64,000 bases of DNA from Otis tarda (taxonomy: Eukaryota > Chordata > Aves > Otidiformes > Otididae), in assembly GCA_026413225.1 (NCBI GenBank), contig CM048552.1, forward strand, positions 138,583,053 to 138,647,052, read 5' to 3'. Below the pieces are notes generated by a model. It was not told where the DNA came from, did no database searches, and saw only the letters and a program-made list of their open reading frames with translations. The translations under genes and the position numbers were made by a program. Below are positions 46,330-57,768 of the stretch, piece after piece. Position 1 is the first letter of the stretch. The number at the start of each line of letters is the position of its first letter.

Positions 46330-47460
46330 ATGGATGAAGTTACCAAGCCACTGTGTATCATATTTGAGAAGTCGTGGCAGTATGGTGAGGTTCCCATTGA
46401 CTGGAAAAGGGGAAACATAACCCCCATTTTTAAAAAGGGAAACAAGGAAGAACTGGGGAACCACAGGCCAGTCAGTCTCACCTCTGTGCCTGGCAAGATC
46501 ATGGAGCAGATTCTCCTGGAAACCATGCTAAGGCACGTGGAAAATAAGGAGGTGACTGGTGACAGCTAGCATGGCTTCACTAAGGGCAAATTGTGCCTGA
46601 CTAATATGATAGCCTTCTATGGTGGGGTTACAGTGTTTGTGAATAAGGGAAGAGCAACTGGACTTGTGCAAAGCATTTGACACTGTCCTGCAAAACATCC
46701 TTGTCTTTAAATTGGAGAGACCTGGATTTGTTAGATGGAATACTTGGTGGATAAAGAATTGGCTGGATGGCCATACTCAGAGAGTTGCAGTCAACAGTTT
46801 GATGTCCAAGTGAAGACCAGTGATGAGTGGCATTCCTCAGGGGTTGGTATTGGGACCACTGCTGTTTAACATCTTTGTCAGCAACATGGAGAGTGGGATA
46901 GAGTGCACACTCAGCAAGTTGGTCGATGACACCAAGCTGTGTAGTGCAGTCAATATGCTGGAGGGGAGGGATGCCGTTCAGAGGGACCTTGACAGGCTGG
47001 AGAGGTGGGCCCGTGCCAACCTCATGAAGTTCAACACGGCCAAGTGCAAGGTCCTGCACATGAGTCAGGGCAATCCCAAGCACAAATTCAGACTGGGAAG
47101 AGAATGGATTGAGAGCATTGCTGAGGAAAAGGACTTGAGGATGTTGGTTGGTGAGAAGCTTGACATGAGCTGACAATGCATGCTTGCAGCCCAGAAAGCC
47201 CACTGTATCCTGGGCTGCATCAAGAAGCATGATCAGAAGGACAAAAGAGGTGATTCTCCTCCTCTACTCTGCTTTCATGAGACCCCACCAGAGCTGCATC
47301 CAGCTGTGGAGCCGCCAACATAAGAAGGACATGGACCTGCTTGAGTGAGTCCAGAGGAGGGCCATGAAGACAATCAGAGGGCTGGAGCACCTCTCCTATG
47401 AGGACAGGCTGAAAGTTGGGGCTGTTCAGCCTGGAGAAGAGAAGGCTCCAGGGAGACCTT
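46330..47460 (+). pseudogene. CR1 ORF2 reverse transcriptase remnant
   Basis: The frame 46330-46569 has [17 protein letters not shown] and [19 protein letters not shown], ending at a stop soon after [10 protein letters not shown] further frame, 46820-47173, has SGIPQGLVLGPLLFNIFV, LVDDTKLCSA (FADD-type motif changed to LVDD) and [20 protein letters not shown]. Motif A ([10 protein letters not shown]-like) is still visible in the DNA around 46661-46690 but in a broken frame. Several stops and frame changes separate the pieces. Confidence 0.9.
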
Positions 47461-47818
47461 ATAGTGGCCTTCCAGTACCTAGAGGGGACCTACAGAAAAG
47501 CTTGAGAGGGATTTTTGACAAGGGAATGTAGTGATAGGACAAGATGTAATAGCTTTAAACTGAAAGAGGGTAGATTTAGATTAGCTATAAGGAAGAAATG
47601 AGTAGTGCTGACTACTATGAGAGCAGTGAGCACTGGAACATGTTGCCCAGAGAAGTTGTGGATGCCTCATTCCTGGAAGTGTTCAAGGCCGAGCTGGATG
47701 GGACTTTGAGCAACCTCGTCTAATGAAAAGTGTCCCTGCCCACGGCAGGGAGGTTGGAACTAGGAGATCTTTAAGGTCCCTTCTAACCCAAACCATTCTG
47801 TGATTCTATTATTCTATG

Positions 47819-49460
47819 ACTTCCAACTGGAGGATAGAAGAGGCTAGAGCTTTTAGTCTCCAAATTAGGCAGTCTCAGAAGATGAGTCTGGCTGGGACAG
47901 TCATTCTACCTGCCAGGCTTTCTGTAGGTTTTTTCTTCTGTTTTTTAATACTTTTTCTGCTCTTCTCTGTGATCAAGTCGTTCTTCTCTATTCTGTATGA
48001 GGTCTTCTGAATAAAATGTCAAAGAGTACCAAGAGCAGAATGTATGATTCACTGTAATTGTTGACATTAAACTAAGTCTTCCTCTATTTTCTTGCAGAAC
48101 AAGAGGTGCATATGTACCCATAGTTTGTTGAATAGGATCTCTTCTGGCAGATGGAAGAAATCAGTCCAAAACCCACAAAGCCGAGGACTGAATTGATTCC
48201 AAATCTCACATTTTTAAAGTGAGAGTCCTTATATATTAGCATACAGCAAACCACTAGCGTAGTACTAAAAGGAAAGAAAAAAATTGACCTGTTTTGCATT
48301 TCTAAAAGGAATTATTCAAGTCCCAGAGAAAGGATTCTGGGCTGTGAATCAATCACATCAATTCCCAGTTCTGAAATCCTTGCTCCTCACTTAATTTAAA
48401 AAAAAAAATTTACTGTGCACCTAAATAAAAAACTCCCTCCATCTATTTTCAGCAGTCTAAGACTTTAGTGGTACTGTTAATAGACCATACATAATATCTC
48501 AATTTGAAAATTAACTGAAGTTGTCAGTGAGACTAAAAAGTAACTGAAGAATATTAAAAACCCAAATAGCAACGATTCAGATTGAAGGCAATATGAAGAA
48601 TCTGGGATAAGATTTTAATCCAATTTTATTTTTTCATCCTGGATACATTAAAGGAACTAAACATATACTTTACTAATTGAATATTACTAATTAAATAAAT
48701 TGTAAATAGCAATAGAACATTACAGTTTCATAAATTGTGCAGGAAAGCAGAACATCATAGAATCGTAGTATATACTGCAGTATACTGTAAAAAAAACACA
48801 TGCAAGCTATTTCACTGTTTCAAAGCACATTATTATTAAAAAAAAAAAAAAAACCATGCAAACAAAACAAAAAACCAACCACAAAAACCCCCAAGAAAGT
48901 ACTGGAGAAAGCTGAAAGCATATTATCTATGAAAAGGCAAATCACTATAGCTAAGGTAGAAAAGATGCATCCTACATGTTGAAACGATGCAAAGGAAAAT
49001 GTAGAGACATCAGGAAAGACATGCTTGTAGTGAAATTAATTATAAGAATTTGCTTTTTTTGTATGTGTGATTTATGGAAGAACAGTCCTCATGGTTTTGA
49101 TCATTCAAGGCTGAAGTTGCAATGAGAGGCATCATAAGAATTTTGATAACCTCAAGCTCTTATTTCTTCACTGGCAGGAATCAAGGTTCCTGTCACCTTT
49201 TCCCCCATCATTTCTTTGAGTTCATAGCATGATTCACATGCACATTAGCACAGCCACTACATTTTTTAAAAGATGAAAAGAAGTATGATGTTTCTGAGTG
49301 CTTTTTATTCTGTCAGTAGCTGACACGATTCTTCACTATTTTCTGTGTCACGTATGTCTTATATTACAGTATGCTTTGCCTCATTTTGCACCTCTGAGAG
49401 CCATTGTTACCTGATTGCAAGCATGGCAAGGCTATGAGGAAAGCATTCCCAATTTAATTG
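47819..49460. other. AT-rich DNA, nothing recognised
   Basis: An isolated CR1-like octamer pair (ATCATAGAATCGTAG, 48754-48768) and a 16-base A-run (48838-48853) with A-rich sequence after it. There is no gene. Confidence 0.5.
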
Positions 49461-50867
49461 AATCATAGAATCATAGAATCACATGGTTGGATGGGACCTA
49501 TAAGATCATCTAGTCCAACCGTCTTCCCACTACCATTGCTGTCACAGCTACTAAACCATATCTTGTAGCTTCTCATCAAGACGCATCTTGAACACTGCCA
49601 GGGACGGCAACTCCACCACCTCCCTGGGCAGGCCATTCCAGTGCCTGACCACTCTTTGAGAGAAAAAGTTTTTCCTCACGTCCAATTTAAACCTCCTTTG
49701 GTACAACTTGTGGCCATTTCCTCGGGTCCTGCTTGTTGCCTGGAAGAAGAGGCCAAACCCCTGTTCATCACAACCTGCCTTCAGGAAGCTATAGAGTGCA
49801 ATGAGGTCTCCCCTGAGCCTCCTCTTCTCCAGACTAAACAATCCCAACTCTCTCAGCCGCTCCTCATAAGACTTGTGCTCCAGACCCCTCACCAGCTTTG
49901 TTGCCCTTCTCTGGACACGTTCCAGGGCTTCAATGTCTTTCTTGTAGTGAGGGGCCCAAAACTGAACACAATACTCGAGGTGCGGCCTCACCAGTGACGA
50001 ATAAAGGGGGATGATTACCTCCCTGCTCCTGCTGGCCACACTATTTCTAATGCAGGCCAGGATGCCGTTGGCCCTCTTGGCCACCTGGGCACACTGTCAG
50101 CTCATGTTCAGCTGAGCATCAACCAAGACCCCCAGGTCCCTTTCCTCTTCACAATCCTCCAGCCACTCAGCTCCGAGCCTGCATGGGGTTGCATGGGGTT
50201 GTTGTGGCCAAAGTGCAGGACCCGACACTTGGCCTTGTTGAACCTCATCCCATTCAGCTCAGCCCAGCGATCCAGCCTATCCAGATCCCTCTGAAGGGCC
50301 TCCCTACCCTCAGGCAGATCAACACCGCCACCCAACTTGGTGTCATCTGCAAACTTACTGAGGGTACACTCAATCCCCTCGTCTAGGTCATCAATAAAGA
50401 TATTGAACAAGATGGGCCCAAGTACCGACCCCTGGGGGACACCACTTGTAACAGGCTGCCAGCTGGACTTGACTCCATTAACTACTACCCGCTGGGCATG
50501 GCTCCCTAGCCAGTTCTTTATCCAAAGAAGGGTATACCTACCCAGTCCACAGGCAGCCAGTTTCCCTAGGAGAATACTGTGAGAGACCGTGTCAAAGGCT
50601 TTGCTGAAGTCCAGGTAGACCACATCAACAGCCTTTCCCTCATCCACCAGTCTGGTCACCCAGTCGTAAAAGGAAATGAGGCTGGTCAAGCACGACCTGC
50701 CTTTTGTGAACCCGTGCTGGCTGGGCCTGATCCCCTGGATGCCACTCATATGCCGAGTGATCTCACCCAAGATGATTTGCTCCATAACTTTCCCAGGTAC
50801 TGAGGTCAGGCTGACAGGTCTGTAGTTCCCCGGATCCTCCTTACGGCCCTTCTTGTAGATGGGAGTC
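49461..50867 (-). mobile_element. CR1 LINE of a different subfamily, 5' truncated
   Basis: A 1.4-kb minus-strand CR1. Its 3' end is at 49461 (AATCATAGAATCATAGAATC, two octamers), and its 5' truncation at about 50867 is at the start of the reverse transcriptase ([20 protein letters not shown]). The 3' UTR (TAGTCCAACCGTC, CCACTACCATTGCTGTCACAG) and the protein differ clearly from the other CR1 copies here. The flanks share AATTG (49456-49460 and 50868-50872), a possible 5-bp target duplication, although CR1 duplications are often absent and this could be chance. It is the best-preserved coding copy in the window. Confidence 0.95.
49551..50084 (-). pseudogene. CR1 ORF2 C-terminal region, 177 codons
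   Basis: This continues the reverse transcriptase at 50108-50869 after the break: [89 protein letters not shown] and a C-terminus with [38 protein letters not shown]. It is open to the natural stop. This is the conserved C-terminal region of CR1 ORF2, which the other copies here also show. Confidence 0.92.
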
Positions 50868-50869
50868 AA
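50108..50869 (-). pseudogene. CR1 reverse transcriptase, N-terminal 253 codons
   Basis: Motifs in order: [17 protein letters not shown] (about residues 17-33), [14 protein letters not shown] (51-64), motif [12 protein letters not shown] (85-95) with both Asp present, [11 protein letters not shown] (142-152), FADDTKL (173-179), then [21 protein letters not shown]. All catalytic motifs are intact. The frame is lost after about residue 225, near a 10-bp direct duplication GCATGGGGTT at 50181-50190 and 50191-50200. The proper frame further on meets a TGA where sister copies would code for a residue before QCAQ, which fits decay of a CpG-containing Arg codon. Confidence 0.94.
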
Positions 50870-51738
50870 TTGCTTAGATTGATGGTATTGCAGATGTTAT
50901 TGACAGCTTATATGAAGTCAATACTTAGTGCTTTGCAGCTGTTTCCTCTACTAAACGGTGAAATTACAGCTATTAAGGTTCATCAGGACTGTTATGAAAT
51001 ATGCATACACTCATGTGGAGTGTGGACCATGTATTATGGATTTACTGGAAGAGAAATATGACTTAAGTATGGTTCACTATACATCCATAAGCACAGAGGA
51101 GTTGGAACAGGCTGAAGTAATCGGAGATGGCGATGCACATTATTATGTTCTATTCAGTGTGGAAACTCTGCAATTCTGGAAACTGGTTTAACTTGCAGGA
51201 CACCAAGGACTGCTTTAATGTACAATCGTTCAGAACAGTATCAGTGGCCAATGCTGGAAGTAGAGCTTCTAGACTGCAAAAAGGTTTAAGACACCAGAAG
51301 TTGGTAAACATTTTCCTGTGAAACAAGATTGTGAAATCTAGGACTGATTTATGTAGAAAACTGATACATATTTAAATCTCCAGTTGCTTTGAGAAGAATT
51401 TTGCATGCAAACAAAATTTATTTCTTCATCGTTCAGAATAAGTCAGTTGCATTAATTAGACAGTATCAAAAAGTTGGGCATAGTATTTCACAATTAAGCA
51501 TTAAAGGGCACCTTATTTGCTCAGGAAAAGTTATGGGATAGACTGTTGGCAGATTTTTGTGTGAGAGACATTGTTGATCTAACCTGGGATGGCATTTTCT
51601 ATGATGTTATGCCATTTTATATGAATATCTTTATCAATGGCTTTTCATTATCTTGTGATTCTAGTTCAGTGTATCTGCACAGTATGGTGAACCTATTGTG
51701 ATTTCTGCAGGGTTTCTGAATTATTTAATCACAAACAG
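50868..51738. other. AT-rich DNA, nothing recognised
   Basis: About 870 bases. Short overlapping frames at 50870-51321 carry no known domain. Confidence 0.5.
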
Positions 51739-53435
51739 ATCATAGAATCATAGAATCATAGAATGGTTAGGGTTGGAAGGGACCTTCAAAGGTCATGTAG
51801 TCCAAACCCACTGCAAGTAGCAGGGACATCCCCAACTAGATCAGGTTGCTCAGAGCCTCATCCAGCCTGGCCTTGAACGTTTCCAGGGATGGGGCTTTCA
51901 CCACCTCTCTGAGCAACAAATTCCAGTGTTCTACAACTCGCATTGTAAAAATTTTTTTCCTAATATCCAATCTAAATCTACCTCCCTCTATTTTAAAACC
52001 GTTACCCCTCGTCCTATCACAACAGGCCCTACTGAACAGCCTCTCCCCATGTCCTGGTTTTGGCAGGGATGGAGGTAATTTTTCCTCTCAGTAGCTGGTA
52101 TGTTTTGGATTTCGTGTGTGAAGAATGTTGATAAACACCTTGATAATACCAGTTGTTGTGAATGAGACCAAGGACACCGTCCTGCTTTCCAAGTCTCGCT
52201 AATTTGCAGATGCGGGAAGCTGGGAGAAAGACAGACAGCATAATTGATCCAAACTGGCCAAAGAGAGTATTCCATACCATAAACGTCATGCTCAGTGTAT
52301 AAGTGGGGGCAGGCCAGGGTGGGTATCTGCCTTCCTGGCATCTATCTTTCCTGCTCGTTTTGCTGACATCGTTCCCTCTACCTTGCTGGCTCCCTTTTAC
52401 TCCTTTGCTTGCCGCTCGGTTTTGTTTCTGTGATTGCTGCTCGGGATGGGCTCTATCGGTCATTGGGACATTGTGTGGTGAGAAAACATATATTGTTCAC
52501 TTTGTATATTTTTAATATCCTTATATTTTGTTGTTATTGTATTTTTCCCTTTTTATTTTAGTAAATTGTCTTCATCTCAACCCACGAGTTCTCCTTCCTT
52601 CCCTATTCTCTCCCCCATACCTCTGGGGAGGGGGAGGGTGAGCGAGAAACTGTGTGGTGATTCGGGCTAAACCATCACACCCCATCTTTCTTGTAGGCCC
52701 CCTTGAGGTACTGGAAGACCACTATCAGGTCTCCCCGGAGCCTCCTCTTCTCCAGGCTGAACAGCCCCAACTCTCTCAGCCTGACCTCATAGGAAAGGTG
52801 CTCCAGCCCTTTTATCATCTTTGTGGCCCTCCTCTGGACCTTCTCCAACTGGCCCATGTCCTTCTTATGTTGGGGGCTCCAAAACTGGACACAGTACTCC
52901 AGGTGGGGTCTCACCAGGGCAAAGTAGAGGGGGAGAATCACCTCCCTCGTCCTGCTGGCCACGCTCCTCTTGATGCAGCCCAGGATGCAGTTGGCCGCCT
53001 AGGCCGCAAGAGCACATTGCCAGCTCATGTTAAGCTTCTTGTCCACCAGCACTCCCAATTCCTTCTCCTCAGGGCTGCTCTTGATCCATTCTCTGTCCAG
53101 CCTGTATTTGTGCCTGGGATTACCATGACCCAGGTGCAGGACCTTGTACTTGGCCTGGTTGAACTTCATGAGGTTGGCATGGGCCCACCTCTCCAGCCTG
53201 TCAAGGTCCCTCTGGATGGCATCCCTCCCTTCCAGCGTGTCAACAGCACCACACAGCCTGGTGTCATTGGCGAACTTGCTGAGGGTGCACTCCTTCCCAC
53301 TGTCCATGTCGCCAACAAAGATGTTGAACAGGGCTGGGCCCAACATGGACCCCTGACGGATGCCACTCATGACTGGTCTCCACTTGGACATCGAGCCATT
53401 GACTACCACTCTCTGAGTGCGGCCATCCAGCCAAC
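51739..53435 (-). mobile_element. CR1 LINE split by a nested LTR
   Basis: CR1 sequence at 51739-52049 (3' UTR with three octamers at the left edge) resumes at 52680-53435, giving about 1.06 kb of element. The right piece encodes the end of the reverse transcriptase and the C-terminal region: frame 52999-53409 has [11 protein letters not shown] and FANDTRLCG (the second catalytic-motif Asp changed to Asn), and frame 52675-52962 has [19 protein letters not shown] and [18 protein letters not shown]. The 5' truncation is at about 53435. The interrupted point lies in the sequence for the GERLFS-type segment, matching positions 31215-31232 of the uninterrupted copy. Confidence 0.95.
52050..52679 (+). 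mobile_element. Family B solo LTR nested in CR1, 5-bp target duplication
   Basis: A 630-bp LTR that looks whole, starting TGTCCTGGTTTTGGC and ending GGGCTAAACCATCACA. TATAAG lies at 52298-52303 and AGTAAA near 52560-52565. The duplication CCCCA occurs at 52045-52049 and 52680-52684, and the CR1 sequence continues across it exactly as in the uninterrupted copy at 31211-31240. It differs from 11761-12389 at only about two dozen sites by rough reading. It is younger than its CR1 host. No retroviral genes adjoin it. Confidence 0.95.
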
Positions 53436-53927
53436 AACACCTTCTATCTGGAAGGAAGCTTAAGAAGACTCATTTAGCAAGGCTCATCTTGAACTTGGCG
53501 CTAATGAAGCTTTCATTTGTCCTACTATTTTTTCCTTTTTCTTGTGCCTGAGTGACCAAGAGCTCCTTCTGCACCTGGAGGCACAGGGAAGGTGGCAGGG
53601 GCAGAGATGGGACACATGACAGCCTCTATCCTGGAGATGGGCTAGGGAATGGAGAGGAAAGTATGGAGGAAGGCATCAGAGAGGACAGAGGAAGTGGAAA
53701 GGAGGGAAGCTGGAAAGAGCAGCTAAAACTAGAATCCATCTTCGACACCTACAATTCTGCTTGAGTTTCTGCTGGCTGCTTATCTGAAGAGCAATCCAGT
53801 TCACCTTAGGCAGTGCCAGTTTCATTAGGTATATTAAACCATACTGAAGTGGAAAAGATCAGAAGAGGTCAATGAGTTCATGCTGAAGTCTTAATCTAGA
53901 GGTTAATATGGCTAAACTTTACATTGC
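53436..53927. other. Unique DNA, nothing recognised
   Basis: A purine-rich stretch (about 53580-53720) within otherwise ordinary sequence. The 70-codon frame there has no known domain. Confidence 0.5.
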
Positions 53928-54919
53928 TGTAATGGGCTAACCTTGGCTGGCTGCCAGGTGCTCAACAAGCTGCTCTCTCACTCCTCCTTGTCAGCATGAC
54001 AAGGGGAGAAAAGACGATGAAAAAGCTTGTGGGTTGAGATAAGGACAGGAAGATCACTCACCAATTATCGTCACAGGAAAAACATTTGACTTGGGGAAGA
54101 CTAATTTATTTCATTGACTTTTAAAAATAGAGTAGGATAGTGAGAAACAAAACAAAGCTAAAAACTGTTCTCTCCTGCCTTCCCAGGCTCAACTTTGTTC
54201 ATTCATTTCCAACCCTTCTACCCCTTTCCCCTAAAGCAGTGCATCAAGAATGGGGAATGGAGGTTGTGAGCAGTTCATAACACTTTACCACTGCCTCTTC
54301 TTCCTCCTCACACTCTTCCCCTGCTCCAGTGTGGGGTCCCTCCCATGAGGTAAAGTTCTTCAGGAATAAACTGCTCCAGCATGAGTGGTCCCCCATGGGC
54401 CCCAGGTCGTGCCAGGAGCCTGTTCCAGTGTGGGCTCCTCTCCATGGGTTGCAGCTTCCTTCAAGGCACATCCACCTACTCTGGTGTGTGGTCCTCCACA
54501 GACTTCAGTGTGGATGTCTGCACCATCATGGTCATCCATGAGCTGCAGTGGGATGACCTGTTTCACTATGGTCTTCTCCCTGGACTGCAGAGGAATCTCT
54601 ACTCCAGCACCTAGAACACTTGCTCCCCCTCCTTCTTCACTGACCTAGATTTCTGAAGAGTTGTTTCTCACATTTGCTGACTCTTCTCCCTCACAGCTGC
54701 TGTGCCACTTTTTTTACTCTTTCTTAAATATGTTATCACAGAGGTGCCACCAGCATCACTGATGGGCTCAGCTTTGGCTACCAACGGGTCCATTTTTGAG
54801 CTGACTGGAACTGATTGTGTCCAACATGAGGGCAGCTCCTGGACTATTCTCCCAGGGAAGAGCAGCTTCTCTCTTGCAGCCCCTTACCTCTACAAAAACC
54901 TTGCAATGTAAACCCAATA
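53928..54919 (-). mobile_element. Older LTR distantly related to family A
   Basis: A roughly 990-bp LTR in minus orientation. Read plus-wards it starts TGTAATGGGCTAACC and ends TGTAAACCCAATA, which in element sense is a start like TATTGGGTTTACATTGCAAGG. Several blocks fall in the same order as in family A: GATAAGGACAGG, GGGGAAGACTAATTTATTT, GGGGAATGGAGGTTG, AGCAGTTCATAACA, GGTCCCTCCCATGAGG and TTAAATATGTTATCACAGAGG. It is clearly more diverged than any family A copy, so it is an older relative. The ends are approximate and no target duplication is evident. Confidence 0.82.
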
Positions 54920-56643
54920 AAATTAGTTATTAGTGCACTGACAGAGCCTAGTTCTCTTTCATTTCCAAGGAAAAATTAAATTATTTGTGTTATGAACTAA
55001 AACAAAAAGAATAAAAGAAAGACATCCTTTCCAATGACAGAAAGCTTATTTTCAGAAATTAATTGTTTGTACCACTTCCAGATGTAACTCCTGCAAGCAT
55101 CTTCTAGGGTAGTTTGTTTATGTAATTTCTTTCAAGCAGTTTTACAAGTCTTTAGTGGCAAAGTTTCAACACTTCCTTTCATGGCCACTTTACAATAAAT
55201 GTCACAGTCAGGGAGCTTTTCATGATAAAAAGTCTTTATGAGCCAGGAACAAATAAACCATAATAAAGTGACTGCATATCTAATTATATGCCACTTAAAT
55301 GATTCACAAATGACACACTTGTAATAAAGTTTTTATATTTTCAGATTTTTAATTTACAAGCTTGTCACTTGCAGTTTAGTCATTTTGTTCAGATAGGGTG
55401 AAAAATTGCTTAAGGTTCCCCTAATTACCAGTTCTTATTTATCTGTTCTAATTATGTATAATACTTGCATTAAAAATCCCACGTACACAGAGCAACCTGT
55501 GGTACAGAATTTAAGAAGACAAGTAATGAGTGTAGAGGACTATGGTAGATTATATATGGTGAATATTAATATAAAATGCTGAAAAATTCTTTCGTTAAGA
55601 GAGAAGATTTCTTACTGCTGTACACTCACAGAGTGACAATAAATAAATGGTACTGGAACAGTACCACATTCTTTCTAGTCATACGAGACTAGAAGAAAGC
55701 TGATAATTAGAGAACTGTTAAATCATTTTATATTTGGAGACCTCACTACTCACACTTCTTGCCGAGTAAAGAAAAGCCCAGATTGTTGGAAAACTGCAGG
55801 TGAGCAAACTTATGTAGGAGGCTGTCTGGATAAAACCTCTCTGCTGACAAGTTTTATGAGAAAGTGGAAACTGGTTAGTTTTGCAGGGTTCAGTTTACAG
55901 ATCTTCTTTGTAACAGTCCAGGTCAATTTTCTCATATTCTGTTATGGTCATCTTAGATGCAAAACAGTGTTCCTACTCACGCTTGGTATGCTCTGTTGAT
56001 GTGCTCTATTGGTGCCCTTGGCTAGGCTGCCCAGGCAGCAGCCAGAGGTGGGAATGTTGCAGAAGGCATGTGAGGAGGGAGCAAAGAGGGAGACTGGCCA
56101 GCAGTGGGTTCCTATTACTACAAAGGTTTAGGGGAGGGATCTTGTTTACTACTGATTCTTCCCTGAAAATCTATAAAGGGTGACTGGAGAAGGTGAGCAG
56201 AGCAGGGTCATTGTAATGACCAGGATTTGAATGGAGACACCATGGCAACCACAGTGAAGTAAGAGGGGCAGTAAGGAGCTAGCTGACGATAGTGTTGGGA
56301 AGACTAGTGGACCCCTGACTAGTATCTTGGGGAAGATAATCCAAACACGTGCTAATTTAGCTTTCTCTGAGCTGCCATTTATTTCCCCTGACTCTCCATG
56401 AAGTTCTGTTTGCTTAAATCCCTTTATTCCCAACTGGAAAAAAAGAGTGCCCTAACTATGTCATTTCTTTACCCAGCTCTTTGGGTGGATAATTGAGCTA
56501 ATGCATGATCTTTCTGCCCAGCTTTAGTTATAATTTGAATGCTCTTGGGCCATTCTTTTTCTATTTTGCTTCCTTTTGCTGAGACTGAGAAAAATTGTAA
56601 TTTTTTTATCCGACATAGTTGCACTCCTCCCCACCTCTCATGT
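54920..56643. other. AT-rich DNA, nothing recognised
   Basis: About 1.7 kb without a recognisable gene or repeat family. Confidence 0.5.
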
Positions 56644-57768
56644 TGTCGTATCAGGACCAGATCAGGACCAGACTACGCAGTCTCTCTCACTCCCCCCACC
56701 CTCCAAGAGAATAGGGGGAGATGATATAAGAAAAACGGCTCGAGGTTTGAGATAAGGATGGGGAGAAATCCTTAAAATTACCGTCACGGGCAAAACAGAC
56801 TCGATTTGGGGAAAACTATTCATTTATTTCTAAAACTAGCAGGAGAATGAGACAGGGAACAAGACAACCTCCCCGCACCCCTCCCTCTTCCCGGGCTTAA
56901 CATTATCTCTACTACCTTCCCCCCTCCCCGAGCAGCACAGGGGGGAAGAGGGAATGGGGGTTGCTGTCAGTTCATCACATGTTGTTTTATGCCGCTACTT
57001 TGTTATCAGGGGAAGAACTCCTCATATTCCTCCTCTGCTCCATCATGGGGTCCCTCCCACGGGCCACAGTCCTTTGTGAAACTGCTCCGGCGTGGGTCAT
57101 CTCTTCCACGGGGTGCAGTCCCTCCAGAACAGCTGCCCCAGCGGGCCCTCCACAGGCCACAGCCTCCTTCAGGCCTCCACCTGCTCCGGCGTGGGGTCCT
57201 CCACAGGCTGCAGGTGGATCTCTGCCCCTGTGTGGACCTCCATGGGCTGCAGGTGGACAACCTGCTCCACCATGGTCATCACCACAGGCTGCAGGGGAAT
57301 CTTGCTGCATTACTCCTTCCCCTCCTTCTTCACTGACCTTGGCGTCTGCAGCCGTTCCTCACAACAGGCTGGCAGATGCCTCTAAGGATCCTTTTTACAT
57401 CTCATTCACTTCTCATCTTCTCTCCACTTCTTGCAGCCAGGCTGGGCTGAGTTGGAACCCAGTCGGCTGTCTGGTGGGAGGCCAGAGGGTGAGGCCTGCA
57501 AGGCCCACAAGGCTCGCGCCTCCCCCTCTCTGCCCCCGCTCAGATGCTTCACATCCTCTCCCCTTTTTTTTTCTGTTTTCCCCTTCTTAAATACGTTATC
57601 GCAGAGGCGTTATCACGGAACATTCTGCTACCAATTGGCTCAGCCTTGGCCAGCAGCAGGTCCGCCCTAGGCCCAGACGAGTCCACTAAACAAAGGGGAG
57701 CGACTTCTAGCAGTTTCCTACAGAAGCTACCCCCTTAGGCCCCCCTCACTAAACAAAACCAGAACACA
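56644..57768 (-). mobile_element. Family A solo LTR, near full length
   Basis: A 1.12-kb LTR in minus orientation that ends plus-wards with AAACAAAACCAGAACACA. The complement of AATAAA lies at 56823-56828, and the TATA-like complement CTTAAATACG lies near 57585-57595. Its left terminus is altered relative to the copy at 15381-16500, so the start is approximate. The pentamer CGTAT occurs at 56647-56651 and again at 57769-57773, just outside the right end. It could be a target duplication, but the left terminus is too altered to be sure. No internal gene is present. GC-rich frames up to 209 codons are compositional. Confidence 0.9.

Larger units (their letters stand above)
43725..47818 (+). mobile_element. 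CR1 LINE split by a nested LTR
   Basis: CR1 sequence occupies 43725-43960 and resumes at 45114-47818, giving about 2.9 kb of element once the LTR is set aside. The left piece carries the ORF1/ORF2 boundary (CCACTCCAGCCAGCAAGTCAG) and the endonuclease start (AAATGCCTCTATGCAAATGC, then the codons for TWWDG-like and NWSVGMEG). The right piece continues with GYRLFRKQRQERQGG. The 3' end at about 47818 has decayed octamers (ATTCTGTG, ATTCTATT, ATTCTATG). The reading frames are heavily broken, so this is an older copy than the LTR it hosts. Its left boundary is approximate. Confidence 0.95.

Noticed and set aside
56961-57590. 209-codon frame
   Set aside because: The same LTR artefact as above, in the copy at 56644-57768.
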